From NCBI RefSeq assembly GCF_014138625.1, contig NZ_JACJHY010000009.1:1-64000 (forward strand): a DNA stretch of 64,000 nt, in the 5' to 3' direction. Of this stretch, positions 9,525 through 17,795 are shown in pieces. A program made the position numbers and the translations under genes. Under the pieces are notes generated by a model. That model worked only from the letters and a program-made list of their open reading frames with translations. It had not been told where the DNA came from and ran no database searches. Numbering within the stretch: position 1 is the stretch's first letter; the number at the start of each line of letters is the position of its first letter. Origin of the DNA: Aminobacter ciceronei. GTDB taxonomy: Bacteria; Pseudomonadota; Alphaproteobacteria; Rhizobiales; Rhizobiaceae.

Positions 9525-11540
9525 CTACGGACTTAGCTGCCAATAGCGTTTTCCAGTGTTTTCCTTGGGTATCAGGGCCTCAGGAGTGGTTTGATTCCGT
9601 TGGGTCGCAGATCTACCCGCGGTGAGGATTTGCGCGTAGTCGTCGATCGCGGCTTTTTTGTCAAAGAGATATGCGTGCCTTGGACTGAATGCGAAAATAG
9701 CGTCGTCGATTGGGCGGGCATCTATAAAGTCGAAACCCGCATCTCCGAACGATTTGGTTTCGTTACCCACAAAGAGCTGATCTGCCAGGTTGTTGCCAAC
9801 GCGCGTCATGGCGTGCAGTTGATTGGAGAGCCACAACGCGCGGTCCTTTTCGGAGAAATAAACCGAAACCGTTGGCGATAATATCCGCAAGAAATGAAGC
9901 TGTTGGGCAAGCACCTCATTGGGGGTATCGCCAGCAGCAATGGTTATTGACCTATAGGTCCGACCGTCTCGAGGTTGAGCCGATAACGTGTCCACATACC
10001 CCAAGAGCACTCGAGCCCCCATGCTATGCGACAACAGATGAATATCTGTGCGACCGATCTTACTCTCAACTAGGTTCATCAGTGTTCTGAAGTCGGGTTG
10101 CGTCGCTTGAATGCGGTCTTCATCGTGACTGTAGAGAAGGGTTTCTCCCTCACTCGGCCAGCTAAAAGCGACAACAGGGCCCTGAAAGTTCGTTTCGATT
10201 GCTATGTGTGCGGCTCGTCTCACAGCATCTTCAAAGCGATTGCTGTAGCCATGTACGAAAACGAGCACGCCCTGGCTCGACTTCACGGACGCATCTGCAA
10301 GCTCCTTTGAAAACTCATCAGCAGAGGCAGAGATTGTGAGCGACTCGATGTCCGAGACATCCTCGACTGGGTCGTCAAGGCTTCGTCCGCCGTCAAAAGA
10401 CACCGCTGTTGTGCCGAGAACTAGGCCATTGCTAGCCTTGGCGGTGCTGAACCTGAACTCGATGTCCTCTGTCGAATCGTAGGCTCGGTTGGTGGCGAAA
10501 AAGATCTTGCGAGTCGCAGCTGGCGACGTGGAACGCGGCACTACTGGGGGCAGCGGTGCAAATGACGCTTGATAAGCCAGTGTCAGGATATCGGCATCCG
10601 GCCTTCCTTCCCTGCTGGCCCAGGTGTCTGCAGTCAGCTTAAGAACTTCCTCTCTTTGGGCATCACCGATCTGAAGAACGTTTGCCCCCTGCCGTTCGAA
10701 TGCTCTCAGTGATTGATCGTCTCGGTTAGAGGCAATCCTATCAGACACAGCCCCAGCTTCTCTTGCTGCTTTCGCGAGGACGAAGCGTGCGCGAGGAGAA
10801 AGTTCAGTCCAAAATGCCTGCCTGACAACCAGGTAGAACTCGGTCGACGACCCCGCGCCCGGAACTACCGTCTGGGTGAGTAATGAGATGCCTGAAGTAA
10901 CGAGGAGTTCGCTAGGCAGCGCAGCTGCGTCGATCGAAGCGGTCTCAAGGGCGGTGTAGACTTCACCGAAAGCCATTGTAGTTGGCCTGGACCCGTAAGC
11001 CTGCAGTATGGCTGTTTGGCCGGAGGCGGCGGCCAGAATCCTCAGCCCTTGGAGTTGGTCAACTGTCGTAAGTCTAGTGGTCGAAGCGACGAAGTTCGAG
11101 GGCCCATTCCAGAATGCAAGTCCAACTAGATTTTCGCGCTCGAGCTTGGCCAGTTCTAGGGCGCCGATCGAACTCTGTTGGCGCTTTCTGCTTCCATCTA
11201 CGCCAGCGCCGGGGATATAGGACCCGACAGGGAACGACTTCTGAACTGCTGGTATGATGCCTACATCTGCTTGTCCGTCGGCAAGCGCTGAAGAGACCTT
11301 GGCAACAGTGTCAGATGGAGTTTTGACAATCTGGAAGATGCCTTTCCCTTCGCCGTTTATCGTATCGTTGAATGTTCGGATTGCATCGCTGAGCAACCGT
11401 TCTTGAACATCAATCGACGTGAAGCGTAGCGACACTTCATTCGATCTTGCGGGGCTGCACGCAACCCAAGCGAAGCAGATCAGAAAACACGCAATGCCTC
11501 TCACAGGGTGCAAGATCGGATCCCCCACGACGCAGCCCAT
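9525..11540 (-). CDS. secreted fusion: TRAP-type solute-binding domain plus DUF900 alpha/beta hydrolase
   Basis: A protein of about 670 residues with two domains that normally occur apart. After an N-terminal signal-like stretch (GIACFLICFAWVACSPARS, perhaps a weak lipobox ending at Cys) the first half resembles TRAP/DctP periplasmic binding proteins: TVAKVSSALADGQADVGIIPA, then GLRILAAASGQTAI, then FGEVYTALETASIDAA. The second half is a DUF900-type alpha/beta hydrolase: KIFFATNRAYD, FVHGYSNRFEDAV for the oxyanion region, and the nucleophile elbow SHSMGAR. The exact start is uncertain (ATG 11576, ATG 11540 or a GTG near 11504). It is unlinked to any transporter gene here. Whether the first domain binds a ligand or presents a substrate to the hydrolase is unknown. 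Confidence 0.75.
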   Translation of the reverse strand: MGCVVGDPILHPVRGIACFLICFAWVACSPARSNEVSLRFTSIDVQERLLSDAIRTFNDTINGEGKGIFQIVKTPSDTVAKVSSALADGQADVGIIPAVQKSFPVGSYIPGAGVDGSRKRQQSSIGALELAKLERENLVGLAFWNGPSNFVASTTRLTTVDQLQGLRILAAASGQTAILQAYGSRPTTMAFGEVYTALETASIDAAALPSELLVTSGISLLTQTVVPGAGSSTEFYLVVRQAFWTELSPRARFVLAKAAREAGAVSDRIASNRDDQSLRAFERQGANVLQIGDAQREEVLKLTADTWASREGRPDADILTLAYQASFAPLPPVVPRSTSPAATRKIFFATNRAYDSTEDIEFRFSTAKASNGLVLGTTAVSFDGGRSLDDPVEDVSDIESLTISASADEFSKELADASVKSSQGVLVFVHGYSNRFEDAVRRAAHIAIETNFQGPVVAFSWPSEGETLLYSHDEDRIQATQPDFRTLMNLVESKIGRTDIHLLSHSMGARVLLGYVDTLSAQPRDGRTYRSITIAAGDTPNEVLAQQLHFLRILSPTVSVYFSEKDRALWLSNQLHAMTRVGNNLADQLFVGNETKSFGDAGFDFIDARPIDDAIFAFSPRHAYLFDKKAAIDDYAQILTAGRSATQRNQTTPEALIPKENTGKRYWQLSP

Positions 11541-11665
11541 CTCTGAATGGGAGCATATTCGAAAACAATGATGCAATAATCCCGCCGATAGATAAATATC
11601 CTCGGGTGGGTAGAAACAGAGTGGGTAGGTATCGTGGGGCTCTCCCCAATCAGCCTAAGCGCCTT

Positions 11666-13363
11666 TTACCTAAGGACCTGCGCGACGTACGGCGCGAGGC
11701 CGACCTTCTGGATCACAGCCCGGTCGCAGTGGTCGCAACAAGTCCTGAACCGCAGGCTCCTATCCTTGCTGCCAAATGCCCAATCCAGGATGCGTAGCGA
11801 TAAGCTCCGTCGGACCATCATCGGCGGTCCTTCGAAGTAGCGGTTGACGGAGTTCCTAACGCATCTGTCGGCACGCATCATTTCTCCGACCTGATCAATG
11901 CGCCGTAGGCGCTGTTTTAGCATCTCTTCCTTCGTCGGAGGATCCACGACCGCTCCCTCAACGGTCAGATTGGCCATGTAGGCCAATCGGGACGTATCGC
12001 GGCCGTTCTGAACTCCGTCATGGAACATCACTGCCACGGATTGCTTGCCGTCTCTGCCAGCGCGGCCGAACTCCTGCAGCTGATCCTCCACCGACGCGGA
12101 GTGTTGCCAGTGGATCACCAACCGTACGTTGGGGACATCGAGTCCCATTCCGAAAGCGTTGGTGCAGATGATCTGATCTGCCACCGGGCGACTCTGGCCG
12201 AGGAAGCGCTTCAGCAGTTCCTGACGTTCCCACGACGTGCCCAAGCGGGAATGGTAGAATGGAATTTCTAGGCCTTCGGCTCGCAGGGCCTGCTGCAGGT
12301 GCTCGCCAACCTTTGCCGACGGTACAAATATCATTACTTTCTGGTCGCGAAGTTGAGGTAGTCGGATCAGCTTCGCGATCGCGAGTGCCCGTTGCGCAGC
12401 CGCACATTTCGACCTGATAAGCGCGATGTTGGGACGGTCGACACCGCGCACGAAAACGAGAGCGTCTTCCACGCCAAGCGAAGCCAGGATTCGCTTCTGC
12501 ATCTCGATGCCCGCGGTGGCAGTAAATGCCAGGACGGGAGGGGAGCCAAGCTTTTCACGAACTTCTCGTAGCCGCCCGTATTCCCTCCGGAAGTCGCCAC
12601 CCCATTGGTCGACACAATGAGCCTCATCGACAACAAGAAAGGCTGGCTTGGTTTCTTTCAGTTTCTGCCGTTCCGCCTCGCTGCGAACGAAGAAGCGCTC
12701 TGGAGCGAGGTAGAGCATCTTCACGGCCTGGCGAGCGATCAGATTGAAGCGAATTCCCTTTTCGTCCGAACTTAGGTCGCTGTTGATGAAGGTGGCCGGG
12801 ATCTTATTGGATAGAAGGTCCGAGACCTGTTCGGACATCAACGTCTTCAGCGGGCTAACAACAATGGAGATGCCGCGGCGCAATACGGCCGGGAGTTGGA
12901 AGCACAGGGTCTTGCCGGATCCTGTTGGACTGACGACAAGGACGGATTTGCCAGCAAGGGCTGCCAGCACGATAGGCAGTTGTCCATGCCTGAACCGTTC
13001 CACCCCAAATAGCCGCAGTGCAGGCCCGAAGTTCCCGCACGTTTCCGAGGTAAGGCCTTCGGTATCCAGCCATCGAGCCAGTCTGACGGCCCATCGTTCG
13101 ATGGCACGACGGGCCAAGCCGCCGGCGAGCGTTGGATGATGTGACGCATGGCACCCGTCACACAATGTCACCAAGTTGGCCAACTCGTCGGTGCCGCCCA
13201 TGGATCGAGGCAGCAGGTGATGCACGTCGGCATCCTGCTTCACTGATTCGGAACACGACACACAACGATAGTTGTCTCGATTGAGAACTTGTTGGCGAGT
13301 TGCTTGCCAGTGGGTAGGCACTGTAGGTCGACCCCGTCGAATATTCGCCGTCGCCGGCATCAT
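11666..13363 (-). CDS. HNH-RecQ fusion helicase
   Basis: A 565-residue protein. Residues of about 28-80 form an HNH zinc-finger nuclease module: YRCVSCSE, VHHLLPRSMGG, then LCDGCHASHH. The rest is a RecQ-family superfamily 2 helicase: Walker A SPTGSGKTLCFQLP near 145, VDEAHCVDQWGGDFR (DEAH box plus the RecQ aromatic-rich loop), AFTATA, and FGMGLDVPNVR...QEFGRAGRDGK (motif VI). A Cys cluster near the C-terminus (CVRNSVNRYFEG then CCDHCD) matches the RecQ zinc-binding subdomain. No HRDC domain follows. The fusion would cut and unwind DNA in one chain; a role in phage or plasmid interference is inferred from the location only. Two adjacent ATGs and a GTG cluster at the start; 13363 is taken. Confidence 0.85.
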   Translation of the reverse strand: MMPATANIRRGRPTVPTHWQATRQQVLNRDNYRCVSCSESVKQDADVHHLLPRSMGGTDELANLVTLCDGCHASHHPTLAGGLARRAIERWAVRLARWLDTEGLTSETCGNFGPALRLFGVERFRHGQLPIVLAALAGKSVLVVSPTGSGKTLCFQLPAVLRRGISIVVSPLKTLMSEQVSDLLSNKIPATFINSDLSSDEKGIRFNLIARQAVKMLYLAPERFFVRSEAERQKLKETKPAFLVVDEAHCVDQWGGDFRREYGRLREVREKLGSPPVLAFTATAGIEMQKRILASLGVEDALVFVRGVDRPNIALIRSKCAAAQRALAIAKLIRLPQLRDQKVMIFVPSAKVGEHLQQALRAEGLEIPFYHSRLGTSWERQELLKRFLGQSRPVADQIICTNAFGMGLDVPNVRLVIHWQHSASVEDQLQEFGRAGRDGKQSVAVMFHDGVQNGRDTSRLAYMANLTVEGAVVDPPTKEEMLKQRLRRIDQVGEMMRADRCVRNSVNRYFEGPPMMVRRSLSLRILDWAFGSKDRSLRFRTCCDHCDRAVIQKVGLAPYVAQVLR

Positions 13364-13881
13364 CACTGAACAATCATGTTCCAGTTGTGGATTAAGGAAG
13401 TCCTGACGGCCGATCGACGAGGTCGGACAAGGGGCTTCGCGATCAAGGGATATGGATCATCGTTCTGGTGTCCTGCTTCACAGATCCGACGGACGTTTCC
13501 AATGAAGCACGGTTACGCAGCTCGCGCTGAAGAAGGGACAGCCAAGAGCGCCGTCACGCCCCCCGAAAGTGCGATCGTTCGCCGAGCGCACAGTCTTGAT
13601 GCGGTTGATTCGATCAAATCGGAGATGCTGGACGCGGTCCTGTATCGACTATCAAGGTGCGGGAGGGAATTCGAAGCAAGCTATAAGCAAAATCGAAAGT
13701 CAGATCTTCTCGAATGCTATGGTCGATGGTATAAACCGAATCTGCTCTTAGGCAGGAGCAAGCCGCCCGTCGTTGCGAAGCTGTTGACAGCGCTGCCGAT
13801 TGAACGCTCCCCGTCCATGTCATGTTCGGGCTCGCGAAGTGGTTGACGGGCGACGCTTCAATGTGAGCCAGGAGAACTGGC
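13364..13881. other. intergenic region, no supported gene
   Basis: About 520 bases between the divergent HNH-RecQ and DUF5623-like genes. Open frames exist on both strands (for example up to 13846 on plus) but have no ribosome-binding site and no protein pattern I recognise. Promoters of both flanking genes should lie here. Confidence 0.5.
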
Positions 13882-15195
13882 ATGTCTTTCACGACCATTC
13901 GACCGTCCTCGATCGAGGGCATCAAGCGCCTTGCAAAGGTGATTTCCAAGCGAGATGACATTCGGCACAGCGAAGCTCTCGATCAGGCATCACAGGTTTC
14001 GGGTTTCGCTAACTATCAGCATGCGCGACGTTCAATAGGCGATCGTGCAGCCGAAGGTGAAGCCGACCAGACGTTTGTGTACGTTTCGTGTCACTGGCGA
14101 GATGCGAAGACCCACGTTTCGGGCCAAGAAACGATTCGGGTCTCTCTCTCAAAGTCTCTCGACGAACTGATCAAACCGATTCAATACCGCTATGCTCGAA
14201 ATCTCGGCAGGTATCGTCGCGTTGCCTCCGATCACGTCGTCGATGAATTTCGGCCCGACGGCGCAAGTGGCGCTCTTGCCCGAGTATGTGCTGCTGCCCG
14301 AACTCTTCAGTTCATGGACATCACAGGACTCCGACCTTCCAAGGCACTTGTGGCGCCCCGCGGCGGCTACAGAAACCGCCTGCCGGGCAACGACCACGGC
14401 AGTTCCTGGTACGATCCAATTGCAAAGCAGCACGTCGCGGCCGACGAGCCCTATCTGGGGCGGGCTCTTTCGATGGCCGGCGAAAGGCAAGCATGGGCAC
14501 ATGAGAACAATTGGTCTCTGGTCAAACCGAAATGGAAAGGGATGTACCTTCCAGAGGGAGGCTGTGAGCTATTTCTGATGGCTGACAACACAAGCGGCTA
14601 TTCGCTCGATCCGATCGTTGCCGCTCTGTCTAAGGCACCTGCTCCTGCCGAGCCAGAATACTGTGATCGAGTAGCGGTCGAAGCCACCGGGTTTTTCTTG
14701 TCGCCGGGTGAGAAAAGAGATGCTGCCCAAAAGGCGGCCAAACCTGCCACGCGGAAGGTAACTGGCGTATCGCGTGGGCCAACCAATTCCATTGAGTTCC
14801 AACTTTTGCTCGGTGGCCGTCGTCGCAGGCCAAAGGCGATCATGCCTGTTGAAGACCATGCGCAAGTGGGCCGCCTTCTGAAGGAAGCGCTAGCTGCTAT
14901 CGGAAGACGTGCGGTCGCGTACAAGCGTGTCAACGCGGTTAGAAGTGAGCTCGATGACTGGGTGCAGTGTGAGCATGATCGGAAGGCGATGTCTGACGAG
15001 GTCTTCTTCGGACTGTACTATCGAGACCTTGGAGGACCTGGACATCGAACCGTGGCCGATGAGAGCGGGGGCCAGGAGAGCCTTAGGCAAGCCAAAGCGA
15101 TCTTGGCCAGTCGATATCCGGATTGCGCCCCTTTGCGAGCACTGTTCAAGAAGATTGACTTTGCAATCGCGGCACTGAAGCCGAAAGCCCAGTAA
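13882..15195 (+). CDS. DUF5623-like hypothetical protein
   Basis: A 437-residue protein of unknown biochemical role. The opening (TTIRPSSIEGIKRLAK ... HSEALDQASQVSGFANYQHAR) resembles the small N-terminal helical module found in DUF5623 and glyoxalase-linked accessory proteins, where the FxNYxHA block is typical. The middle (residues about 60-280) has no motif I can name. The C-terminal third (VEDHAQVGRLLKEALAAI ... RALFKKIDFAIAAL) is helical. An AGGAG site lies upstream of the ATG. The gene stands alone and is followed by a strong hairpin. Such proteins are common on mobile or accessory regions of proteobacteria. The family name is from memory and uncertain. Confidence 0.7.
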   Translation: MSFTTIRPSSIEGIKRLAKVISKRDDIRHSEALDQASQVSGFANYQHARRSIGDRAAEGEADQTFVYVSCHWRDAKTHVSGQETIRVSLSKSLDELIKPIQYRYARNLGRYRRVASDHVVDEFRPDGASGALARVCAAARTLQFMDITGLRPSKALVAPRGGYRNRLPGNDHGSSWYDPIAKQHVAADEPYLGRALSMAGERQAWAHENNWSLVKPKWKGMYLPEGGCELFLMADNTSGYSLDPIVAALSKAPAPAEPEYCDRVAVEATGFFLSPGEKRDAAQKAAKPATRKVTGVSRGPTNSIEFQLLLGGRRRRPKAIMPVEDHAQVGRLLKEALAAIGRRAVAYKRVNAVRSELDDWVQCEHDRKAMSDEVFFGLYYRDLGGPGHRTVADESGGQESLRQAKAILASRYPDCAPLRALFKKIDFAIAALKPKAQ

Positions 15196-15207
15196 GGCAG
15201 CATCCGA

Positions 15208-15237
15208 AGCTCGGGTTCGCGTAAGCGAGCCCGAGCT
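15208..15237. terminator. strong hairpin after the DUF5623-like gene
   Basis: A 13-base-pair inverted repeat (AGCTCGGGTTCGC against GCGAGCCCGAGCT, one G-T wobble) with a GTAA loop lies 12 bases after the stop codon and between convergent genes. It lacks a T-run, so termination is probable but not certain. Confidence 0.5.
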
Positions 15238-15265
15238 CTACAGGCAAGTTTGATCGTCCGCATTG

Positions 15266-15622
15266 TTATACGAAATTGTGTGGCTGCGTAGAACTTGCAG
15301 GGCTGACCTGTGCCATCACCTCTCCGATCGTTGAGGCATCACACGTGATCCTCACGCCGTTCGGGAGACTGACTTGGACCTGCTTCTTAGTGCGCAGTCG
15401 CGCGAGATCGGCGAATAGGTCTTGAGCTATGGCCTTCCAACGGTCTGCATTGCGGTTCGCGATCTGGAGTGCCTGAAGGATTCGAAGGACCCGATCATCC
15501 TCAAGCCCTTCGAAGTCAATGAGGAGTGACCTTAGAAATTCGTGATCCTCAGCGAGTGTCTCCAAATCTATCATACGCGCGCTTTCCAGGAGTGATCGAG
15601 TGTGCCTTGCCTGCAGACCCAT
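15266..15622 (-). CDS. small hypothetical protein
   Basis: A 118-residue protein with no recognised family. It is mostly helical and acidic in the first half (MIDLETLAEDHEFLRSLLIDFEGLEDDRVLRI is read across positions, split by DFEG), and ends with a short strand region VQVSLPNGVRITCD. The start is uncertain: ATG 15622 and ATG 15574 are both possible. A TATAAT-like sequence overlaps the first ATG on this strand, which would favour the later start. It is convergent with the DUF5623-like gene. Confidence 0.5.
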   Translation of the reverse strand: MGLQARHTRSLLESARMIDLETLAEDHEFLRSLLIDFEGLEDDRVLRILQALQIANRNADRWKAIAQDLFADLARLRTKKQVQVSLPNGVRITCDASTIGEVMAQVSPASSTQPHNFV

Positions 15623-15736
15623 TATATATCCCGCTCGTGAATTGAGGATGTACTGGCGAGAGCGATGGAAGGGCTGGACTGTTGACAGAGAATAGTCCTC
15701 AGGGCATTCCCGTCGCGCATACGGGGAAAAGACCAC

Positions 15737-16218
15737 GTGAAGAAACTGATTTCCGCAGTTCTGGCTATCATTCTCGTTGCTGGCACTTCGGCAACGGCCG
15801 AGCCGCGTTTTGCGGACTATCCCACGAGGACATACCTCAAGGGCAAATCAACGTTGCCAAAGTTCACGGGCTCGGTCGCCAACTATCGGACACGCATTCG
15901 GGACGGTATGAGATCCGGACCTAATTACGGCGGCCATTTCACCTTGATTGAAATCGGATGTGGCGGGTCATGTATCTTCGCGTTCCTGATCGATGCCGGG
16001 ACGGTAGGATCGTCGACTTTCCGCTGGGGGGCGAAGACAACTATCAGCTCCAGATGAAGTATGGGATCGATAGCACGCTGCTACAGGCCGATTGGATGGA
16101 TACGAGCGTGGGCAACTATGATACTTGCATCCGCCGCTACTACGACATCGGTTCGGGAAGGTTGACCCAAGTTTCCCAGTCTACCTACAAGGTCGGAACG
16201 AATTCGTTTTGTGAATGA
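15737..16218 (+). pseudogene. frameshifted secreted hypothetical protein
   Basis: Two overlapping frames together make one plausible exported protein of about 160 residues. The first frame (GTG at 15737) begins with a clear signal peptide (KKLISAVLAIILVAGTSATA) and continues through PRFADYPTRTYLKG, NYGGHFTLIEIGCGGSC and FAFLIDAGTVG. The reading then loses sense, and the second frame, in phase from about 16000, continues as GRIVDFPLGGEDNYQL and DSTLLQADW to a stop at 16218. The order GCGSGC-like block, then GxVxxFPLGGE, matches a known family of uncharacterised periplasmic proteins. So a single-base indel near 16000 has split the gene, or the sequence has an error there. Confidence 0.7.
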
Positions 16219-16225
16219 AGCGGAA

Positions 16226-17362
16226 TCATCCCCCGTTCGAAGTGCCGACATCAATGGCTTTCATCAATTGGAAGCGGTCGTCATAAGACTGACGGAGGCA
16301 GGTGGGGTCAGCGCCGCAAGAGTTCCGCTCTTTTAGCCACGCGCGTTGGTTGGCCAGGAGCGCCTTCCGGACTTTCGCGTCGTTATAGCTCCTGATGAAC
16401 AAGTAGATGGCATTCATCGCTCTGTCCTTGGCCCATAGCCTCGGGTCGTCGCACAACGCTTGTTCTGTCTGCGTGGTCGCCTTCCGGCAGTCGAAACTTG
16501 GTCCATCGATCCCGGTCCGTAGGCCATTTTCTCGGAGGTGAGCCTCGGTCTCGAGGCAAACCATTAGCGGGCCTTTGGCGTTAAGCTCCGTCTTCGCTTC
16601 CTCGAGCATTGGCGACCAAACATCAATCCAGGCATCGTTCCCGGCTATTTGTTGACCCTTTTGGGCGGCATCTTTGGCTTCCAATTCAAATGCTCGTTCC
16701 TCGACTTGGAAGAACCCCGCGCAGCGGGAGCGAAGCACGCCGTAAGAGACGAAGCGGTCCGCATAGATATCAACGGTCGGGGATTGCGAAGGCGTGGTGA
16801 CGCTCGTGCCTGCCTGTTCGAAGACATCGATACCGAGAGCACGCGCACGCGCCGGGGTCAGCAGCAGGAAATCGTTCGGACCTGCGATCGTAAAGAACCG
16901 GATCGCCTCAATTCGTAGGCCTAGATGCGTGAGATAGGATCCAATCTCGGCGTTTGCCACACCGGATTCCTTGTATTCCCCGTTCTCCTGACGATAAGCG
17001 GCATGAAAGCCGAGACTTGAGGAAGCCGACATGTACCGCCTTGCGCCTGCCACCCAAATCAGTCCGCAAGCGGAAAAACACTCACCGTCAGGCATCACCA
17101 TCGTGGCGTAGTTCTGCAGGCGGACTTGTGCGCCTATTTGCAAGGCTTCTTTCACAAGGCCGCCAGGACTCTGGAGTAGGACCGATATTCTTTGACGGCC
17201 TTGGATCAGGTCGTAAAAGCGATCACCATCACCCTCGGTGATTTCGCCTTTGATACTGACAACATCGACTTCGCCGGGGAGGTCGATTAATTCGATCTCG
17301 GCGGCCGCGGCAGAAAGTACCGAAGCCAACACAGCCATAGTCCCTGCGAAGATTCGCCACAT
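16226..17362 (-). CDS. secreted ClpP-like protease domain with C-terminal LprI-like domain
   Basis: A 378-residue exported protein. The chosen start (17362) gives a clean signal peptide (MWRIFAGTMAVLASVLSAAAA); a longer reading frame upstream has no support. Residues of about 25-190 resemble the ClpP/crotonase-type periplasmic proteins: SPGGLVKEALQIGA, then the likely nucleophile in ECFSACGLIWVAG, then LGFHAAYR with a likely catalytic His. The C-terminal 90 residues (DCRKATTQTEQALCDDPRLW ... RAWLKERNSCG ... CLRQSYDDR) match the LprI/DUF1311 domain, with its Cys pattern for disulfides. The LprI domain is known from lysozyme-inhibitor lipoproteins. It is divergent from the hxs operon across 150 bases. 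Confidence 0.75.
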   Translation of the reverse strand: MWRIFAGTMAVLASVLSAAAAEIELIDLPGEVDVVSIKGEITEGDGDRFYDLIQGRQRISVLLQSPGGLVKEALQIGAQVRLQNYATMVMPDGECFSACGLIWVAGARRYMSASSSLGFHAAYRQENGEYKESGVANAEIGSYLTHLGLRIEAIRFFTIAGPNDFLLLTPARARALGIDVFEQAGTSVTTPSQSPTVDIYADRFVSYGVLRSRCAGFFQVEERAFELEAKDAAQKGQQIAGNDAWIDVWSPMLEEAKTELNAKGPLMVCLETEAHLRENGLRTGIDGPSFDCRKATTQTEQALCDDPRLWAKDRAMNAIYLFIRSYNDAKVRKALLANQRAWLKERNSCGADPTCLRQSYDDRFQLMKAIDVGTSNGG

Positions 17363-17513
17363 AATCCGCCCCCCATACCCGGGCTCATTCTGTACCAAAG
17401 CCGTCTTACCGAGCAACGTCTCCCGCACAATTCCGGTAGAAACCAGTGTCTTTGACCGTGGGCTAATGGACGAACCTTGATTGTTCGAGGGGCCCGTCGC
17501 ATGATCGCGCTGG

Positions 17514-17795
17514 GTGGGGATATGGCTGGAATTGTCGGAAATCGCTGAATACGAAGTTGTGGTGGAGCTTCCGCCACAGTTCACCGAGTACATCGATGCT
17601 GCATCGCTTCGGCTCCAAGGGCTTTTCCCTCGCTGCCGTTTTGCGAGGGTTGCGAACTCGGTAGCCGTCCAACTCGCGGGCGGCCTCTCGGAAGACCAGA
17701 TACGCGTGGCTGTCACTCACGCCGTCTATCGCGAGAAAATCTACGCAGAAACACTGGCCATGCGGCACTCGCTCGTCTCAGCGGTGATGGGATGA
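17514..17795 (+). CDS. hxsD: His-Xaa-Ser system protein HxsD
   Basis: A 93-residue protein at the head of the His-Xaa-Ser (Hxs) operon. Its reading frame shows the short-protein pattern expected for HxsD (EYEVVVELPPQ ... YIDAASLRLQG ... HAVYREKIYAET). HxsD is a partner of the two radical SAM maturases; its molecular role is not known. It begins with GTG at 17514, since an in-frame stop lies only four codons upstream and no in-frame ATG is available. Its stop overlaps the ATG of hxsB by four bases (ATGA), showing translational coupling. Identification depends on the neighbours as well as on length. Confidence 0.8.
   Translation: MGIWLELSEIAEYEVVVELPPQFTEYIDAASLRLQGLFPRCRFARVANSVAVQLAGGLSEDQIRVAVTHAVYREKIYAETLAMRHSLVSAVMG

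Noticed and set aside
13376-13846. 156-residue plus-strand reading frame
   Set aside because: No ribosome-binding site or recognisable domain, with overlapping frames on the other strand; treated as intergenic.
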